This document shows, piece after piece, positions 33,223 to 42,221 of a stretch of DNA of 55,088 nt (its first letter is position 1; the number at the start of each line of letters is the position of its first letter). Origin of the DNA: Eubacterium sp. An11 (GTDB lineage Bacteria > Bacillota > Clostridia > Lachnospirales > Lachnospiraceae); contig NZ_NFLV01000021.1 in assembly GCF_002161065.1 (NCBI RefSeq), positions 1-55,088 on the forward strand. Reading direction: 5' to 3'. Both the position numbers and the translations under genes were made by a program. The notes below the pieces were generated by a model that saw nothing but the letters and a program-made list of their open reading frames with translations, was not told the DNA's origin and did not search any database.

Positions 33223-34970
33223 ATATTACGATTAACAACAGACCGATCGCGGTCAAAGAAGGCACCACTATCATGGAGGCCTGTAAAGAAGCAAAAATGC
33301 CGGTGCCAAGCCTGTGCTATTTAAAAGGCATCAACGAAATCGGCGCCTGCCGCGTCTGCGTGGTCGAGGTAAAAGGCATTGAACGTCTGGTCACCTCCTG
33401 CAACAACGTGGTCAAAGAAGGCATGGAGATTCTCACCAACTCCCCGAAAGTCCGGGAGGCACGCCGGATCAACATCAAGATGATCCTGTCCCAGCACAAC
33501 TGTTTCTGCCCGACCTGCGTCCGCACCGGAAACTGTCAGCTGCAGAAAGTTGCCAGCGAGCTGGAATTCGGTACCGGCTCCTATCCGCAGCATATCACTT
33601 ACAACAGCTGGCCGACGGATTTCCCGTTGATCCGGGACGAGAGCAAATGTATCAAATGTATGCGCTGTATTCAGATTTGTGACAAAGTACAGTCTCTTCG
33701 TGTCTGGGATCTGGCTAAAACCGGTTCCAGAACCACGGTGGATGTCTCCCTGCGCCGGAATATCAAGGAAGCCGACTGTGCCCTCTGCGGCCAGTGCATC
33801 ACCCACTGTCCGGTGGGCGCCCTGACAGGCCGGGATGACAAACGTCCGGTGTTCTCGCAGAACGGTTTTCTGAACGCCAAAGGCAAGACCACGGTGGTTC
33901 AGGTGGCTCCGGCTGTGCGCACCGCCTGGGCAGAAAGCTTCCGGCTGTCAAGAAAGTTTGCCTCCACAAAACGTCTTGCCGGCGCGCTGCGCATGATGGG
34001 ATTTGACTATGTATTCGACACCACATTTGCCGCTGACCTGACCATCATGGAGGAAGCCAGCGAATTTCTGGAACGGCTTCATCACAAAGAAGATTACCAG
34101 TGGCCGATGTTCACCTCCTGCTGCCCGGGCTGGGTGCGTTTCTTAAAATCCCAGTATCCGGATATGACCGGCTGTCTCTCCACAGCTAAGTCCCCGCAGC
34201 AGATGCACGGCGCCATCATAAAAACATATTTTGCAGATAAGATACACGAAGACCCGGAGAACATTTTCAGTGTGTCGATCATGCCATGCATCGCCAAAAA
34301 AGCCGAGTGTGCTCTTCCAACCATGGACAGCACAGGCACAGGACCGGACGTGGATGTGGTATTAAACACCAGGGAATTTGTCAATTATCTCCGTTCCCTG
34401 AACATTGATATCTACAGTCTGCCGGAAGACGAATTCGATTCTCCTTGCGGGGAAGGTTCCGGCGCCGGCGTGATCTTCGGCACCACCGGCGGCGTCATGG
34501 AAGCAGCGCTGCGCACCTGCTACAACATGGCTACAGGAGAGAATCCGGAACCGGACGCTTTTTACGGTATCCGCGGCATGGACGGCTGGAGAGAAGCCTC
34601 GATCGATATCGCCGGCACCACCGTCAAGGTTGCCGTGGTCAGCGGTCTTGGCAACGCCCGCCGGCTGATCGAAGCGGTACGCAAGAAAAAAGTGTTCTAC
34701 CACTTCGTTGAAGTCATGGCCTGTCCGGGCGGCTGCGTGGGCGGCGGCGGACAGCCGATCCACGACGGCCGTGAGATGGCGGAGATCCGCTCCAAAAACC
34801 TTTATTTCCTGGACTCAAAAAATGAACTCCGATTCTCCCACGAGAATCCGGAAATCAAAAAGGTCTATGACGAGTATCTGGAAAAACCGCTCTCCCGCAT
34901 GGCGCACAAACTGCTGCACACGGACCACGACGCCTGGGAAATGCCTCTGGCGCCGAAACGGACAAAATAA
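33216..34970 (+). CDS. hydA: [FeFe] hydrogenase, group A catalytic subunit
   Basis: A 584-residue hydrogenase that makes or oxidises hydrogen at an H-cluster. In order: N-terminal [2Fe-2S] domain (Cys34, 45, 48, 62), His-Cys3 [4Fe-4S] site HNCFCPTCVRTGNC (94-107), two ferredoxin-type clusters (CIKCMRCIQIC near 145; CALCGQCITHC near 188), then the three H-cluster motifs TSCCPGW (300-306), MPCIAKKAE (356-364) and MACPGGCVGGGGQP (501-514). A small-subunit-like C-terminus follows. All H-cluster ligands are present. It is soluble and is translated with the upstream flavoprotein. No HydE, HydF or HydG maturase is in the window. Confidence 0.97.
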   Translation: MVNITINNRPIAVKEGTTIMEACKEAKMPVPSLCYLKGINEIGACRVCVVEVKGIERLVTSCNNVVKEGMEILTNSPKVREARRINIKMILSQHNCFCPTCVRTGNCQLQKVASELEFGTGSYPQHITYNSWPTDFPLIRDESKCIKCMRCIQICDKVQSLRVWDLAKTGSRTTVDVSLRRNIKEADCALCGQCITHCPVGALTGRDDKRPVFSQNGFLNAKGKTTVVQVAPAVRTAWAESFRLSRKFASTKRLAGALRMMGFDYVFDTTFAADLTIMEEASEFLERLHHKEDYQWPMFTSCCPGWVRFLKSQYPDMTGCLSTAKSPQQMHGAIIKTYFADKIHEDPENIFSVSIMPCIAKKAECALPTMDSTGTGPDVDVVLNTREFVNYLRSLNIDIYSLPEDEFDSPCGEGSGAGVIFGTTGGVMEAALRTCYNMATGENPEPDAFYGIRGMDGWREASIDIAGTTVKVAVVSGLGNARRLIEAVRKKKVFYHFVEVMACPGGCVGGGGQPIHDGREMAEIRSKNLYFLDSKNELRFSHENPEIKKVYDEYLEKPLSRMAHKLLHTDHDAWEMPLAPKRTK

Positions 34971-35007
34971 GACAAACAGAATCCTGCGTTTCACAGAAAC
35001 GAAGTTT

Positions 35008-35056
35008 TCTATAAAAGAAACAATACGCCGGGGACGCTTTCACATCCCCGGCGTAT
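35008..35056 (-). terminator. Intrinsic terminator between hydA and thiolase
   Basis: A perfect 12-bp stem, ATACGCCGGGGA (35023-35034) and TCCCCGGCGTAT (35045-35056), is followed on the minus strand by TTGTTTCTTTTATAG, serving the thiolase gene; it can also stop hydA transcripts from the other side. Confidence 0.85.
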
Positions 35057-35121
35057 CGTTATGCTTACCCGCATACATATGGAACCCGCATACATGCGGA
35101 TCAGCTTTATTACCGTTTTCT

Positions 35122-36321
35122 TTAAATTTCTGTGGTCCACAGAGAAGCCATGGCAGGTCCTGTTCCTACACAAAGAGCAGCTCCGCCAATCTTATAATCA
35201 TTTCTCTTCATCTCATAGTACATGGATACGATGATTCTAAGAGCGGTACATCCGATCGGATGTCCGAGAGCGATACCAGAACCATTCACATTGGTTCTGT
35301 CCATGTTGATCTTGATACCGTGATTCTTCTCCAGCTGACGTCCACATCCAATGAACTGCGGAGCAAACGCTTCGTTGATCTCCCAGTAATCTACGTCTTC
35401 GTATTTCAGTCCTGCTAATTTCAGAGCTTTCGGAATCGCTTCCGCCGGGCCTACACCCATGATCTCCGGTTTTACACCTGCCGCACAGATATTGATCATC
35501 TTTAACAGAGGTTTCACGCCCAGTTCTTTCGCTTTATCCAGACTCATAACCACAACAGCTGCGGCTGCGTCATTGATACCGGAAGCGTTGGCTGCAGTAA
35601 CCACACCATCTTTGATAAAAGCCGGACGAAGTTTAGACAGAGTCTCCATGTTGCAGTCTCTGATCGGATGCTCATCCTCTGTGGCAAGGATTGTTTTCTT
35701 TTTCATTTTGACTTCAACCGGAACAATCTCTTCTTTGAACTTACCTTCATCAATAGCTTTGCAGGCCAGGCGATGGCTTCTTAAAGCCAGCTCATCACAT
35801 TCTTCTCTTGTGATGCCGTACATTTTTGCAACATTCTCTGCGGTTACACCCATATGTCCGCCTGACAGCTCGTCGATCAGAGCGTCATGAAGCATGGAAT
35901 CCACCACTTCTGCATTACCCATCCGGTAGCCGCCTCTTGCCTTAGGAAGCATATACGGTGCCTGTGTCATATTCTCCACACCGATGACAAGACCGATTTC
36001 AGATTTGCCCATGGCAATATTATCACAGGCAATCTCCAGCGCTCTCATACCAGAAGCACAGTTCTGATTCACAACACATGCGTTGCTTTCCGGCGGGCAT
36101 CCAAGACGATAGCTGATCTGTTTTGCCGGAAGACTTCCCTGCATTCCGGCATATACCTGTCCCACAACAACATTATCAATCACTGCAGGCTCGATACCGG
36201 CTCTGTTTATCGCTTCCTTTCCAGCTGTCATCGCCAGCTCTCTTGCGCTGACATCTTTAAACATTCCGAGAAACTTACCAATTGGCGTTCTGCACGCGCT
36301 AACTATTACTACGTCCTTCAT
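35122..36321 (-). CDS. thlA: Acetyl-CoA C-acetyltransferase (thiolase)
   Basis: Condenses two acetyl-CoA to acetoacetyl-CoA, the entry to butyrate-type fermentation, or runs in reverse. The 399-residue protein has the acyl-accepting Cys in VNQNCASGMRALE (near 89), NEAFAPQF, and the catalytic His in GSGIALGHPIGCTALR. At the C-terminal active-site Cys, the usual CIGGGxG is CVGTGPA, a modest departure. The ATG at 36321 has AAGGAGG seven bases upstream. It is monocistronic; no hbd, crt or bcd genes are adjacent. Confidence 0.95.
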   Translation of the reverse strand: MKDVVIVSACRTPIGKFLGMFKDVSARELAMTAGKEAINRAGIEPAVIDNVVVGQVYAGMQGSLPAKQISYRLGCPPESNACVVNQNCASGMRALEIACDNIAMGKSEIGLVIGVENMTQAPYMLPKARGGYRMGNAEVVDSMLHDALIDELSGGHMGVTAENVAKMYGITREECDELALRSHRLACKAIDEGKFKEEIVPVEVKMKKKTILATEDEHPIRDCNMETLSKLRPAFIKDGVVTAANASGINDAAAAVVVMSLDKAKELGVKPLLKMINICAAGVKPEIMGVGPAEAIPKALKLAGLKYEDVDYWEINEAFAPQFIGCGRQLEKNHGIKINMDRTNVNGSGIALGHPIGCTALRIIVSMYYEMKRNDYKIGGAALCVGTGPAMASLWTTEI

Positions 36322-36351
36322 TAATATTCCTCCTTATATTATTCTACTAAA

Positions 36352-36380
36352 AGAATATCGTTAAACGGGCAGAAAGTCAA
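36352..36380 (-). promoter_or_regulatory. Predicted sigma-A promoter for thiolase
   Basis: On the minus strand TTGACT (complement of 36375-36380), a 17-bp spacer and TATTCT (complement of 36352-36357) precede the start by 30 bases. Confidence 0.65.
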
Positions 36381-36445
36381 CGAAAAAGACGAAATTTGTT
36401 ATAAAATTATCATAAACTTCGGGATTTTAGATATATGAACGCAAA

Positions 36446-36530
36446 AAGTAAGCCGCCACTCCCCACAGTGACGGCTTGGTTACTTTGTAACTAAAACATT
36501 ATGGGGCAGGCCGTTCTGGCTTTCCCTTTT
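36446..36530. repeat. Short imperfect repeat, copy 1
   Basis: AAGCCGCCACT...AGTGACGGCTT forms a hairpin, followed by GGTTACTTTGTAACTAAAACA and GGGGCAGGCCGTTCTGGCTTT. It shares its layout with 36764-36868. The rest of the 585-base gap 36322-36906 is A/T-rich without a gene. Confidence 0.6.
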
Positions 36531-36763
36531 CTTTCTCAAATATACCACAGAAAAGTTTTGATTACAAGAACTTTATTTGACAAATAGCTTTTATTTCTGC
36601 ATACATTTCTTTTTTTACTTTACGTCTATTCCCCATCTGGCAAAGCCATCATAACCGCAAGCAGGATATTTCCCCATAAAGCTTGCTTTTCACTTTTCTT
36701 TTTCATATTTTTATGCTGTCTTTTATAAACAGCACAATTTATGTAAGAAACACCCAAAACAAT

Positions 36764-36868
36764 AAGCCGCCGCTCTGCCTGATACCTTCAAAAATACCAG
36801 TTTAAAGCAACGGCTTGTTTAATTTCTAACTAACACAAACACAGGGCAGACCTCCCGGCCTGCCCTGC
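36764..36868. repeat. Short imperfect repeat, copy 2, including the aldolase terminator
   Basis: AAGCCGCCGCT...AGCAACGGCTT, then GTTTAATTTCTAACTAACACA and a G/C hairpin, in the same order as copy 1. The end CAGGGCAG (36842-36849) pairs with CTGCCCTG (36860-36867) and, on the minus strand, is followed by TGTTTGTG, so it is also the likely fba terminator. Confidence 0.6.
36842..36867 (-). terminator. Intrinsic terminator after the aldolase gene
   Basis: An 8-bp G/C-rich stem with an inner GGCC-type extension, 40 bases past the fba stop; the downstream tract on the minus strand is only moderately T-rich. Confidence 0.6.
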
Positions 36869-36906
36869 AGTTTCCTATATCTATTGATTATTACACTCTG
36901 TACTGA

Positions 36907-37776
36907 TTATTCAGCTTTTCCGATGGAACCGAAGATTTCCATTTTTTCTTTTACAGTAGCTTTGATCGCTTCTGCGCCAGGAGCTAATAATTTACGTGGG
37001 TCGAAGCCTTTGCCTTCCAGGTCTTTGCCAGCTTCGATGTATTTACGTGTAGCTTCTGCGAATGCGATCTGGCACTCTGTGTTTACGTTGATCTTGGAAA
37101 CACCGAGGGAGATAGCTTTCTTGATCATGTCTTCCGGAATACCTGTACCGCCGTGTAATACGAGAGGCATGTCACCAGTTAATTTCTGGATGGCATCCAG
37201 TACGTCGAACTGTAATCCAGCCCAGTTTTCCGGATATTTGCCGTGAATGTTGCCGATGCCGGCTGCCAGCATAGAAACGCCCAGGTCAGCGATTGCTTTA
37301 CATTCCTGAGGATCTGCACATTCGCCCATTCCAACTACGCCGTCTTCTTCGCCGCCGATGGAACCAACTTCTGCCTCGATGGACATTCCTTTTTCTTCAC
37401 AGATTGCTACTAATTCTTTTGTTTTCTCTACGTTCTCTTCGAATGGAAGATGAGAACCATCAAACATGATGCTGGAGAATCCTGCTTCGATACATTTTTT
37501 AGCTCCTTCGTAGGAACCATGATCAAGATGCAGAGCTACAGGAACAGTGATGTTCAGCTCTTCCAGCATACCGTTTACCATACCGACAACGGTTTTGTAT
37601 CCGGCCATGTATTTGCCCGCGCCTTCGGATACGCCCAGGATGACAGGAGATTTGCACTCTTCTGCTGTTAACAGGATAGATTTGGTCCACTCCAGATTGT
37701 TAATGTTGAACTGGCCGACTGCATAGTGTCCTGCTTTTGCTTTCTGTAACATTTCTTTTGCTGATACTAAAGCCAT
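36907..37776 (-). CDS. fba: Class II fructose-1,6-bisphosphate aldolase
   Basis: Splits fructose-1,6-bisphosphate in glycolysis. The 289-residue TIM-barrel protein has the zinc-ligand segment ALHLDHGS (His and catalytic Asp near 82-86), EAEVGSIGGEEDG, a zinc His in GNIHGKYP, HGGTGIP and the phosphate loop KINVNTE. It is of the normal short bacterial type. AGGAGG-like GGAGG lies nine bases before the ATG at 37776. Related tagatose or ketose bisphosphate aldolases look alike, but the isolated location and strong signals suggest the glycolytic enzyme. Confidence 0.95.
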   Translation of the reverse strand: MALVSAKEMLQKAKAGHYAVGQFNINNLEWTKSILLTAEECKSPVILGVSEGAGKYMAGYKTVVGMVNGMLEELNITVPVALHLDHGSYEGAKKCIEAGFSSIMFDGSHLPFEENVEKTKELVAICEEKGMSIEAEVGSIGGEEDGVVGMGECADPQECKAIADLGVSMLAAGIGNIHGKYPENWAGLQFDVLDAIQKLTGDMPLVLHGGTGIPEDMIKKAISLGVSKINVNTECQIAFAEATRKYIEAGKDLEGKGFDPRKLLAPGAEAIKATVKEKMEIFGSIGKAE

Positions 37777-37844
37777 AATAAATAACCTCCATAAAATATA
37801 TTCTTCTGTTTACACAGTTGTCGATGTATATACCATCGCCCTAA

Positions 37845-37873
37845 GTTATACGGATTTATTATACCCCGTACAA
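37845..37873 (-). promoter_or_regulatory. Predicted sigma-A promoter for fba
   Basis: On the minus strand TTGTAC (complement of 37868-37873), 17 bases and TATAAC (complement of 37845-37850) lie about 70 bases before the start codon. Confidence 0.55.
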
Positions 37874-37896
37874 AATAAAAAAGGAAGTGTTTTCCT
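37873..37896 (-). terminator. Intrinsic terminator after the parvulin gene
   Basis: On the minus strand AGGAA-AACAC-TTCCT is followed by TTTTTATTTTG. The stem is short but the T-run is strong and it is 17 bases past the stop codon. Confidence 0.6.
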
Positions 37897-37912
37897 GACA
37901 AATTTTGAATTT

Positions 37913-38659
37913 TTATTTAAATTCCAGTCCGTATTTCTCAATAAGTTCCTGACGAACTTCCATGTATACTTTATTCTGCTTCTCTGCGGTGATCTGCTGG
38001 GCGATCTGCGGAGCCACCTCCTCATAGGCTGCCGTTCCCTCGCCGGTCAGAGCGTCCACACGAATCAGGTGATAGCCGAAGTTTGTCTTGATCGGTCCGA
38101 GAAGTTTGCCGGCTTCTGCCGTGAAGACTGCCTCGTCAAACTCTTTCACCATCTGGCCTCTGCCAAAAGTGCCGAGATCTCCGCCTTTGGCACCGGACGG
38201 ACAGGTGGAATATTCTTTGGCTGCTTCCTCGAAAGTTTTCTCTCCATTCTGGATCTCCGCGAGGATTTTCTTTGATTCTTCCTCTGTGGCGGTAAGGATA
38301 TGCTTCGCTGAGGCCTGAGCGCCTTTCTTAAAGGAATCTTTATGCTCCTCGTAATAAGCCCGGCACTCCTCCTCTGTGGCCCGGATATCTTTTACAGTCT
38401 GGGTGAGCGCGTACTGGCTCAGCAGTTCTCTCTGCACGCCTTCCAGCATGGTGAGGAATTCCTCGCTCTTATCATATCCTTTCTCCTGTCCCAGTTTTTC
38501 AAACAGGAAATAGTTGGCATACTGGGTGAGGGCCTGTTTCCTGCCTTCCGGCGTCTTGATATAGGCCTGCTGTTCCTGCGGAATCCGTGCCTCAAACTGC
38601 GCGAACTCTTCTTCGGTAATCTCTCTTCCTGCCACAACGGCAATGACTTTATTGTCCAT
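37913..38659 (-). CDS. Cytoplasmic parvulin-type peptidyl-prolyl isomerase
   Basis: A 248-residue prolyl isomerase and chaperone of the PrsA/SurA class. A SurA-like N-terminal helical region (residues 1-110) precedes a parvulin domain (about 113-205): AKHILTATEEE, YSTCPSGAKGGDLGTFGRGQMVKEFDEAVF, and TNFGYHLIRVD. Unlike PrsA it has no signal peptide or lipobox, so it should act in the cytoplasm. The ATG at 38659 has an AAAGGA site. It is divergent from the phosphohexomutase gene. Confidence 0.93.
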   Translation of the reverse strand: MDNKVIAVVAGREITEEEFAQFEARIPQEQQAYIKTPEGRKQALTQYANYFLFEKLGQEKGYDKSEEFLTMLEGVQRELLSQYALTQTVKDIRATEEECRAYYEEHKDSFKKGAQASAKHILTATEEESKKILAEIQNGEKTFEEAAKEYSTCPSGAKGGDLGTFGRGQMVKEFDEAVFTAEAGKLLGPIKTNFGYHLIRVDALTGEGTAAYEEVAPQIAQQITAEKQNKVYMEVRQELIEKYGLEFK

Positions 38660-38804
38660 CTGTGTTTTCCTTTCTCTTTTACATTTTTATACAGAATAGA
38701 CACCTTTCCCGGCTGTCTCTTCTATGATATATCAGGGTTTTACAAAGACCCTGACACATTCTTGTTAATCATACACTATTTTTTTATTTTTATAAAGACA
38801 ATCC

Positions 38805-38833
38805 TTTCAATTTTTCACAAAATAAGGTATACT
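38805..38833 (+). promoter_or_regulatory. Predicted promoter for the phosphohexomutase gene
   Basis: TTTCAA (38805-38810), a 17-bp spacer and TATACT (38828-38833), leaving a leader of about 110 bases. Confidence 0.5.
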
Positions 38834-38946
38834 ATGCACATAACCTGGATGATGTCCGGGAGGCGGTACATTTCCTTTCTGGCAAATGTTCCGGAAGAAC
38901 TATGGACATTATCTGTCAATTTAATTTATGGGAGGTATACAAGGAA

Positions 38947-40677
38947 ATGGGCTATATGGATGTTTATAACGAATGGTTATCCAATCCTTATTTTGACGAG
39001 GAGACGAAGGCAGAACTCCGTGCCATCAAAGATGATGAGAACGAGATCAAAGAACGGTTCTACACGAACCTGGCGTTTGGTACTGCCGGTCTTCGGGGGG
39101 TGCTCGGTGCCGGAATCAACCGTATGAATATTTACGTTGTACGCCGTGCTACTCAGGGTCTGGCCAACTACATTTTAAAACAGGGCAAAAAAGACAATCG
39201 CGTAGCTATCGCGTACGATTCAAGACACATGTCACCGGAATTTGCCGATGAATCCGCAAGAGTTCTTGCTGCCAACGGCATCACCGCATATAAATTTGAA
39301 TCTTTAAGACCGACTCCTGAGCTTTCTTTCGCAGTTCGTGAGCTGGGCTGTATCGCAGGTATCAACATTACCGCCAGCCACAACCCGCCGGAGTATAACG
39401 GATACAAGGTATACTGGGAAGACGGCGCTCAGTTTACACCGCCGCATGACGCAGGTGTCACCGCAGAGGTTCTTGCCATCGAAGATTTATCCACAGTAAA
39501 AACCATGACCGCTTCCGATGCCAAGGCTGCCGGCCTTTACAAAGTCATCGGCGCTGACATTGATGATAAATACATCGCAGCCCTGAAGAAACAGATCAAG
39601 AATCAGGACGCTATCGACAAGATGCAGAAAGACATCACCATCATCTACACTCCGCTTCACGGAACAGGAAATATTCCGGCAAGACGGGTGCTCCATGAAC
39701 TTGGTTTTGAAAATGTCTACGTGGTACCGGAACAGGAACTGCCGGACGGCGACTTCCCTACTGTAGGATATCCGAATCCGGAATCCAGCGAAGCATTTGA
39801 ACTTGGTATGAAGATGGCCAAAGAAAAAGATGCGGATCTTGTTCTTGCCACAGACCCTGACGCTGACCGTCTCGGCTGCTATGTAAAAGACAACAACGGC
39901 GAGTATCATGTACTGACCGGTAACATGAGCGGCTGCCTGCTCTGCGAATACACATTAAGCCAGATTGCTGCCAAGGGAGGCATTCCGGAAGACGGAGAGG
40001 TTATTTCCTCCATCGTTACCACCAACATGGTTGCCGCCATCGCCAAGGCTTACGGCGCTAAATTCGTGGAAGTTCTCACCGGTTTCAAATGGATCGGAAG
40101 AGAGATCCTCCGTATGGAAAAAGAAGGAAAAGGAACCTACCTCTTCGGTCTGGAAGAAAGTTATGGCTGTCTGATCGGAACTCACGCAAGAGACAAAGAC
40201 GCCATCGTTGCCACCATGGCTCTCTGCGAGGCTGCCTGCTACTATAAGGCACAGGGCAAGACCATGTGGGACGCTATGATTGACATGTACGAGAAATACG
40301 GCTACTACTTAGACAGCGTGAAGTCTGTCACCATGGCCGGTATTGAAGGACAGGCACAGATTCAGAAGATTCTGGATACTCTTCGTGCAGACGCTCCTAC
40401 CACCATCGGTTCCTACCAGGTACTCTCCGCAAGAGATTACCAGACAGGCGTTATCAAAAACCTGGCTACCGGCGAAGAAACCGAGACAGGCCTGCCGGCT
40501 TCCAACGTTCTTTACTATGACTTAAATGACGATGCATGGGTTTGCGTTCGTCCGTCCGGTACAGAGCCTAAGATTAAGTTCTACTATGGTGTAAAAGGTA
40601 CAAGCCTTGAAAATGCACAGGAATTATCCGACGCCATGGGAGAAAATATCCAGAAAATGCTTGACAGCATGCTGTAA
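38947..40677 (+). CDS. pgcA: Phosphoglucomutase/phosphomannomutase (PgcA type)
   Basis: Interconverts hexose-6- and hexose-1-phosphates, feeding UDP-glucose, glycogen and wall precursors. The 576-residue protein has FGTAGLRGVLGAG near residue 45, the phosphoserine loop ITASHNPPEYNGYK, the metal loop TDPDADRLG, the sugar-binding loop GLEESYGC and the phosphate-binding FVRPSGTEPKIKFY-like segment (VCVRPSGTEPKIKFYY). I choose ATG 38947 (11 bases after GGGAGG); ATG 38956 is nearly as good, and the upstream frame to 38902 has no site. Together with glgA it suggests active glycogen metabolism. Confidence 0.95.
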   Translation: MGYMDVYNEWLSNPYFDEETKAELRAIKDDENEIKERFYTNLAFGTAGLRGVLGAGINRMNIYVVRRATQGLANYILKQGKKDNRVAIAYDSRHMSPEFADESARVLAANGITAYKFESLRPTPELSFAVRELGCIAGINITASHNPPEYNGYKVYWEDGAQFTPPHDAGVTAEVLAIEDLSTVKTMTASDAKAAGLYKVIGADIDDKYIAALKKQIKNQDAIDKMQKDITIIYTPLHGTGNIPARRVLHELGFENVYVVPEQELPDGDFPTVGYPNPESSEAFELGMKMAKEKDADLVLATDPDADRLGCYVKDNNGEYHVLTGNMSGCLLCEYTLSQIAAKGGIPEDGEVISSIVTTNMVAAIAKAYGAKFVEVLTGFKWIGREILRMEKEGKGTYLFGLEESYGCLIGTHARDKDAIVATMALCEAACYYKAQGKTMWDAMIDMYEKYGYYLDSVKSVTMAGIEGQAQIQKILDTLRADAPTTIGSYQVLSARDYQTGVIKNLATGEETETGLPASNVLYYDLNDDAWVCVRPSGTEPKIKFYYGVKGTSLENAQELSDAMGENIQKMLDSML

Positions 40678-40688
40678 AAAATATTCAC

Positions 40689-40725
40689 AAAAAATGCCGC
40701 GCTGAATTCAGCGCGGCATTTTTTT
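40689..40725 (+). terminator. Strong intrinsic terminator after pgcA
   Basis: AAAAAATGCCGCGCTGAA and its inverted repeat meet at the centre GAATTC, with TTTTTTT following. It is nearly symmetrical and could also stop minus-strand transcripts from the MATE gene. Confidence 0.95.
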
Positions 40726-40806
40726 GCGACAACCCATCAGGCGGATACCATGACTTATGAGCGGACATTTCTGTTTTCTGCCGGCAATTCCTCCATTGCC
40801 GCATCC

Positions 40807-42168
40807 TCATCCTTCCAGCAGCCGTTTTCTCTGCTGTTTTCTCACAAAAGGCAGCGCCAGCAGCACCGCTTTGCACACGTTATCGGCAATCATGCAGTAC
40901 CAGACGGCGCGCAGTCCCAGTCCCCAGACCTGCACCACAAGAAATGTGAAGAAGATCCGCACGCCCCACATACCGATGCTCTCCACCACAAAGGCGTAGC
41001 GGGTGCGGCCGAGGCCATAAAACACACCCTCCAGCACAACCATCAGTCCGAAAAACGGCTCGGACAGAGCCACCAGCCGAAGCATCTGAGTGCCCAGGCT
41101 CACCACCGCTTCGCTGGGCGAAAAAAGTCCCATGAGCAGATGCGCGCCAAAGTACAAAAGGATGCCGCTCACGCACATCATAGCCACAGTAAGCCCGATA
41201 CTCACACCGGCCACCGTCTTTAATTTTCCTGCATTTCCTTCCCCACGGGCATTGCTGATAAGAGTAGACGCCGCGGAACGCAGCCCGTAACCCGGCACAT
41301 AAAAGATCGTCTCCGCCGTCACGGCAATGGAATGAGCTGCAAACACCGTAGTTCCCATACCGGAAATCAGGCCGGCGAAAACCACATATCCCAGACAGGA
41401 TACCATACTGGTGCCGAGCACCGGCGTGCCGATGGCGGCACACTGCCGGAGCAGGCCGGTGTCCGGCGCAAAATGTTTCCACTCCCAGCGGAGCAGCTCA
41501 TTTTTCCGGCACGACAGAACCATGAGCACACCGGAAAGCACATAAGAAACCGCCGAGGCGATGGCTGCTCCGGCCACACCGTACCCAAGCACGTAAATAA
41601 ACAGATAGTTTAACACAATATTGGAACCGTTGGCCGCCACATTGATGAGCATAGGCGTCCGGGTATTCTGCACAGCTCTGAGAGCCGCGCCCATGATCGT
41701 GCTTGCGGCCCGGAATACCATAGGCACACTGATAATAAAAAAGTAAAGAGATGCCGTCCCCTGAATGGCCGGTTCCGCACCCATCCAGACAGGGATTCTG
41801 CCGCAAAGCAGAATCGACAGGATTCCCAGCGTCAGCCCGGAAACCAGAGACAACAAAAAAGCCTGCTGTGCAAGCTTTTTTATCTGTTCCTTATCTCCCG
41901 CTCCCTGAGCTTTTGATATGAGTACCAGCATCGCCGTGCCGATGGCTCCGGGAATACTGTTTACCAGCCAGGTTACATTGGTTGTGATGCTGACCGACGC
42001 CGTCGCCTGTTCTCCCAGACGCCCCACCATGGCCGTATCCACATACTGCAGCAGCGTCGCCAGCACTTCTTCTATTATAGTGGGAACAGACAGCCACAGC
42101 AGGGTACGCAGCAACGGCATATATGCCGGTTTATTTAATTGACGAGTTATGATTTTTCTCTCCGCCAT
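40807..42168 (-). CDS. MATE-family efflux transporter
   Basis: A 453-residue multidrug and toxin extrusion-type membrane protein with about twelve predicted helices. The two-fold MATE repeat is visible: LLWLSVPTIIEEVLATLLQYVDTAMVGRLG near the N-terminus and CAAIGTPVLGTSMVSCLGYVVFAGLISGMG near 245. Such carriers export cationic or other compounds using sodium or proton gradients; the substrate is unknown. I use the ATG at 42168; the TTG at 42177 sits too close to GAGG. It is at the downstream end of the minus-strand redox cluster. Confidence 0.92.
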   Translation of the reverse strand: MAERKIITRQLNKPAYMPLLRTLLWLSVPTIIEEVLATLLQYVDTAMVGRLGEQATASVSITTNVTWLVNSIPGAIGTAMLVLISKAQGAGDKEQIKKLAQQAFLLSLVSGLTLGILSILLCGRIPVWMGAEPAIQGTASLYFFIISVPMVFRAASTIMGAALRAVQNTRTPMLINVAANGSNIVLNYLFIYVLGYGVAGAAIASAVSYVLSGVLMVLSCRKNELLRWEWKHFAPDTGLLRQCAAIGTPVLGTSMVSCLGYVVFAGLISGMGTTVFAAHSIAVTAETIFYVPGYGLRSAASTLISNARGEGNAGKLKTVAGVSIGLTVAMMCVSGILLYFGAHLLMGLFSPSEAVVSLGTQMLRLVALSEPFFGLMVVLEGVFYGLGRTRYAFVVESIGMWGVRIFFTFLVVQVWGLGLRAVWYCMIADNVCKAVLLALPFVRKQQRKRLLEG

Positions 42169-42221
42169 TCCAGTCAAATCCTCAGAATTCTCTATATTTC
42201 ATCAGTAAATGTACGAAAATC

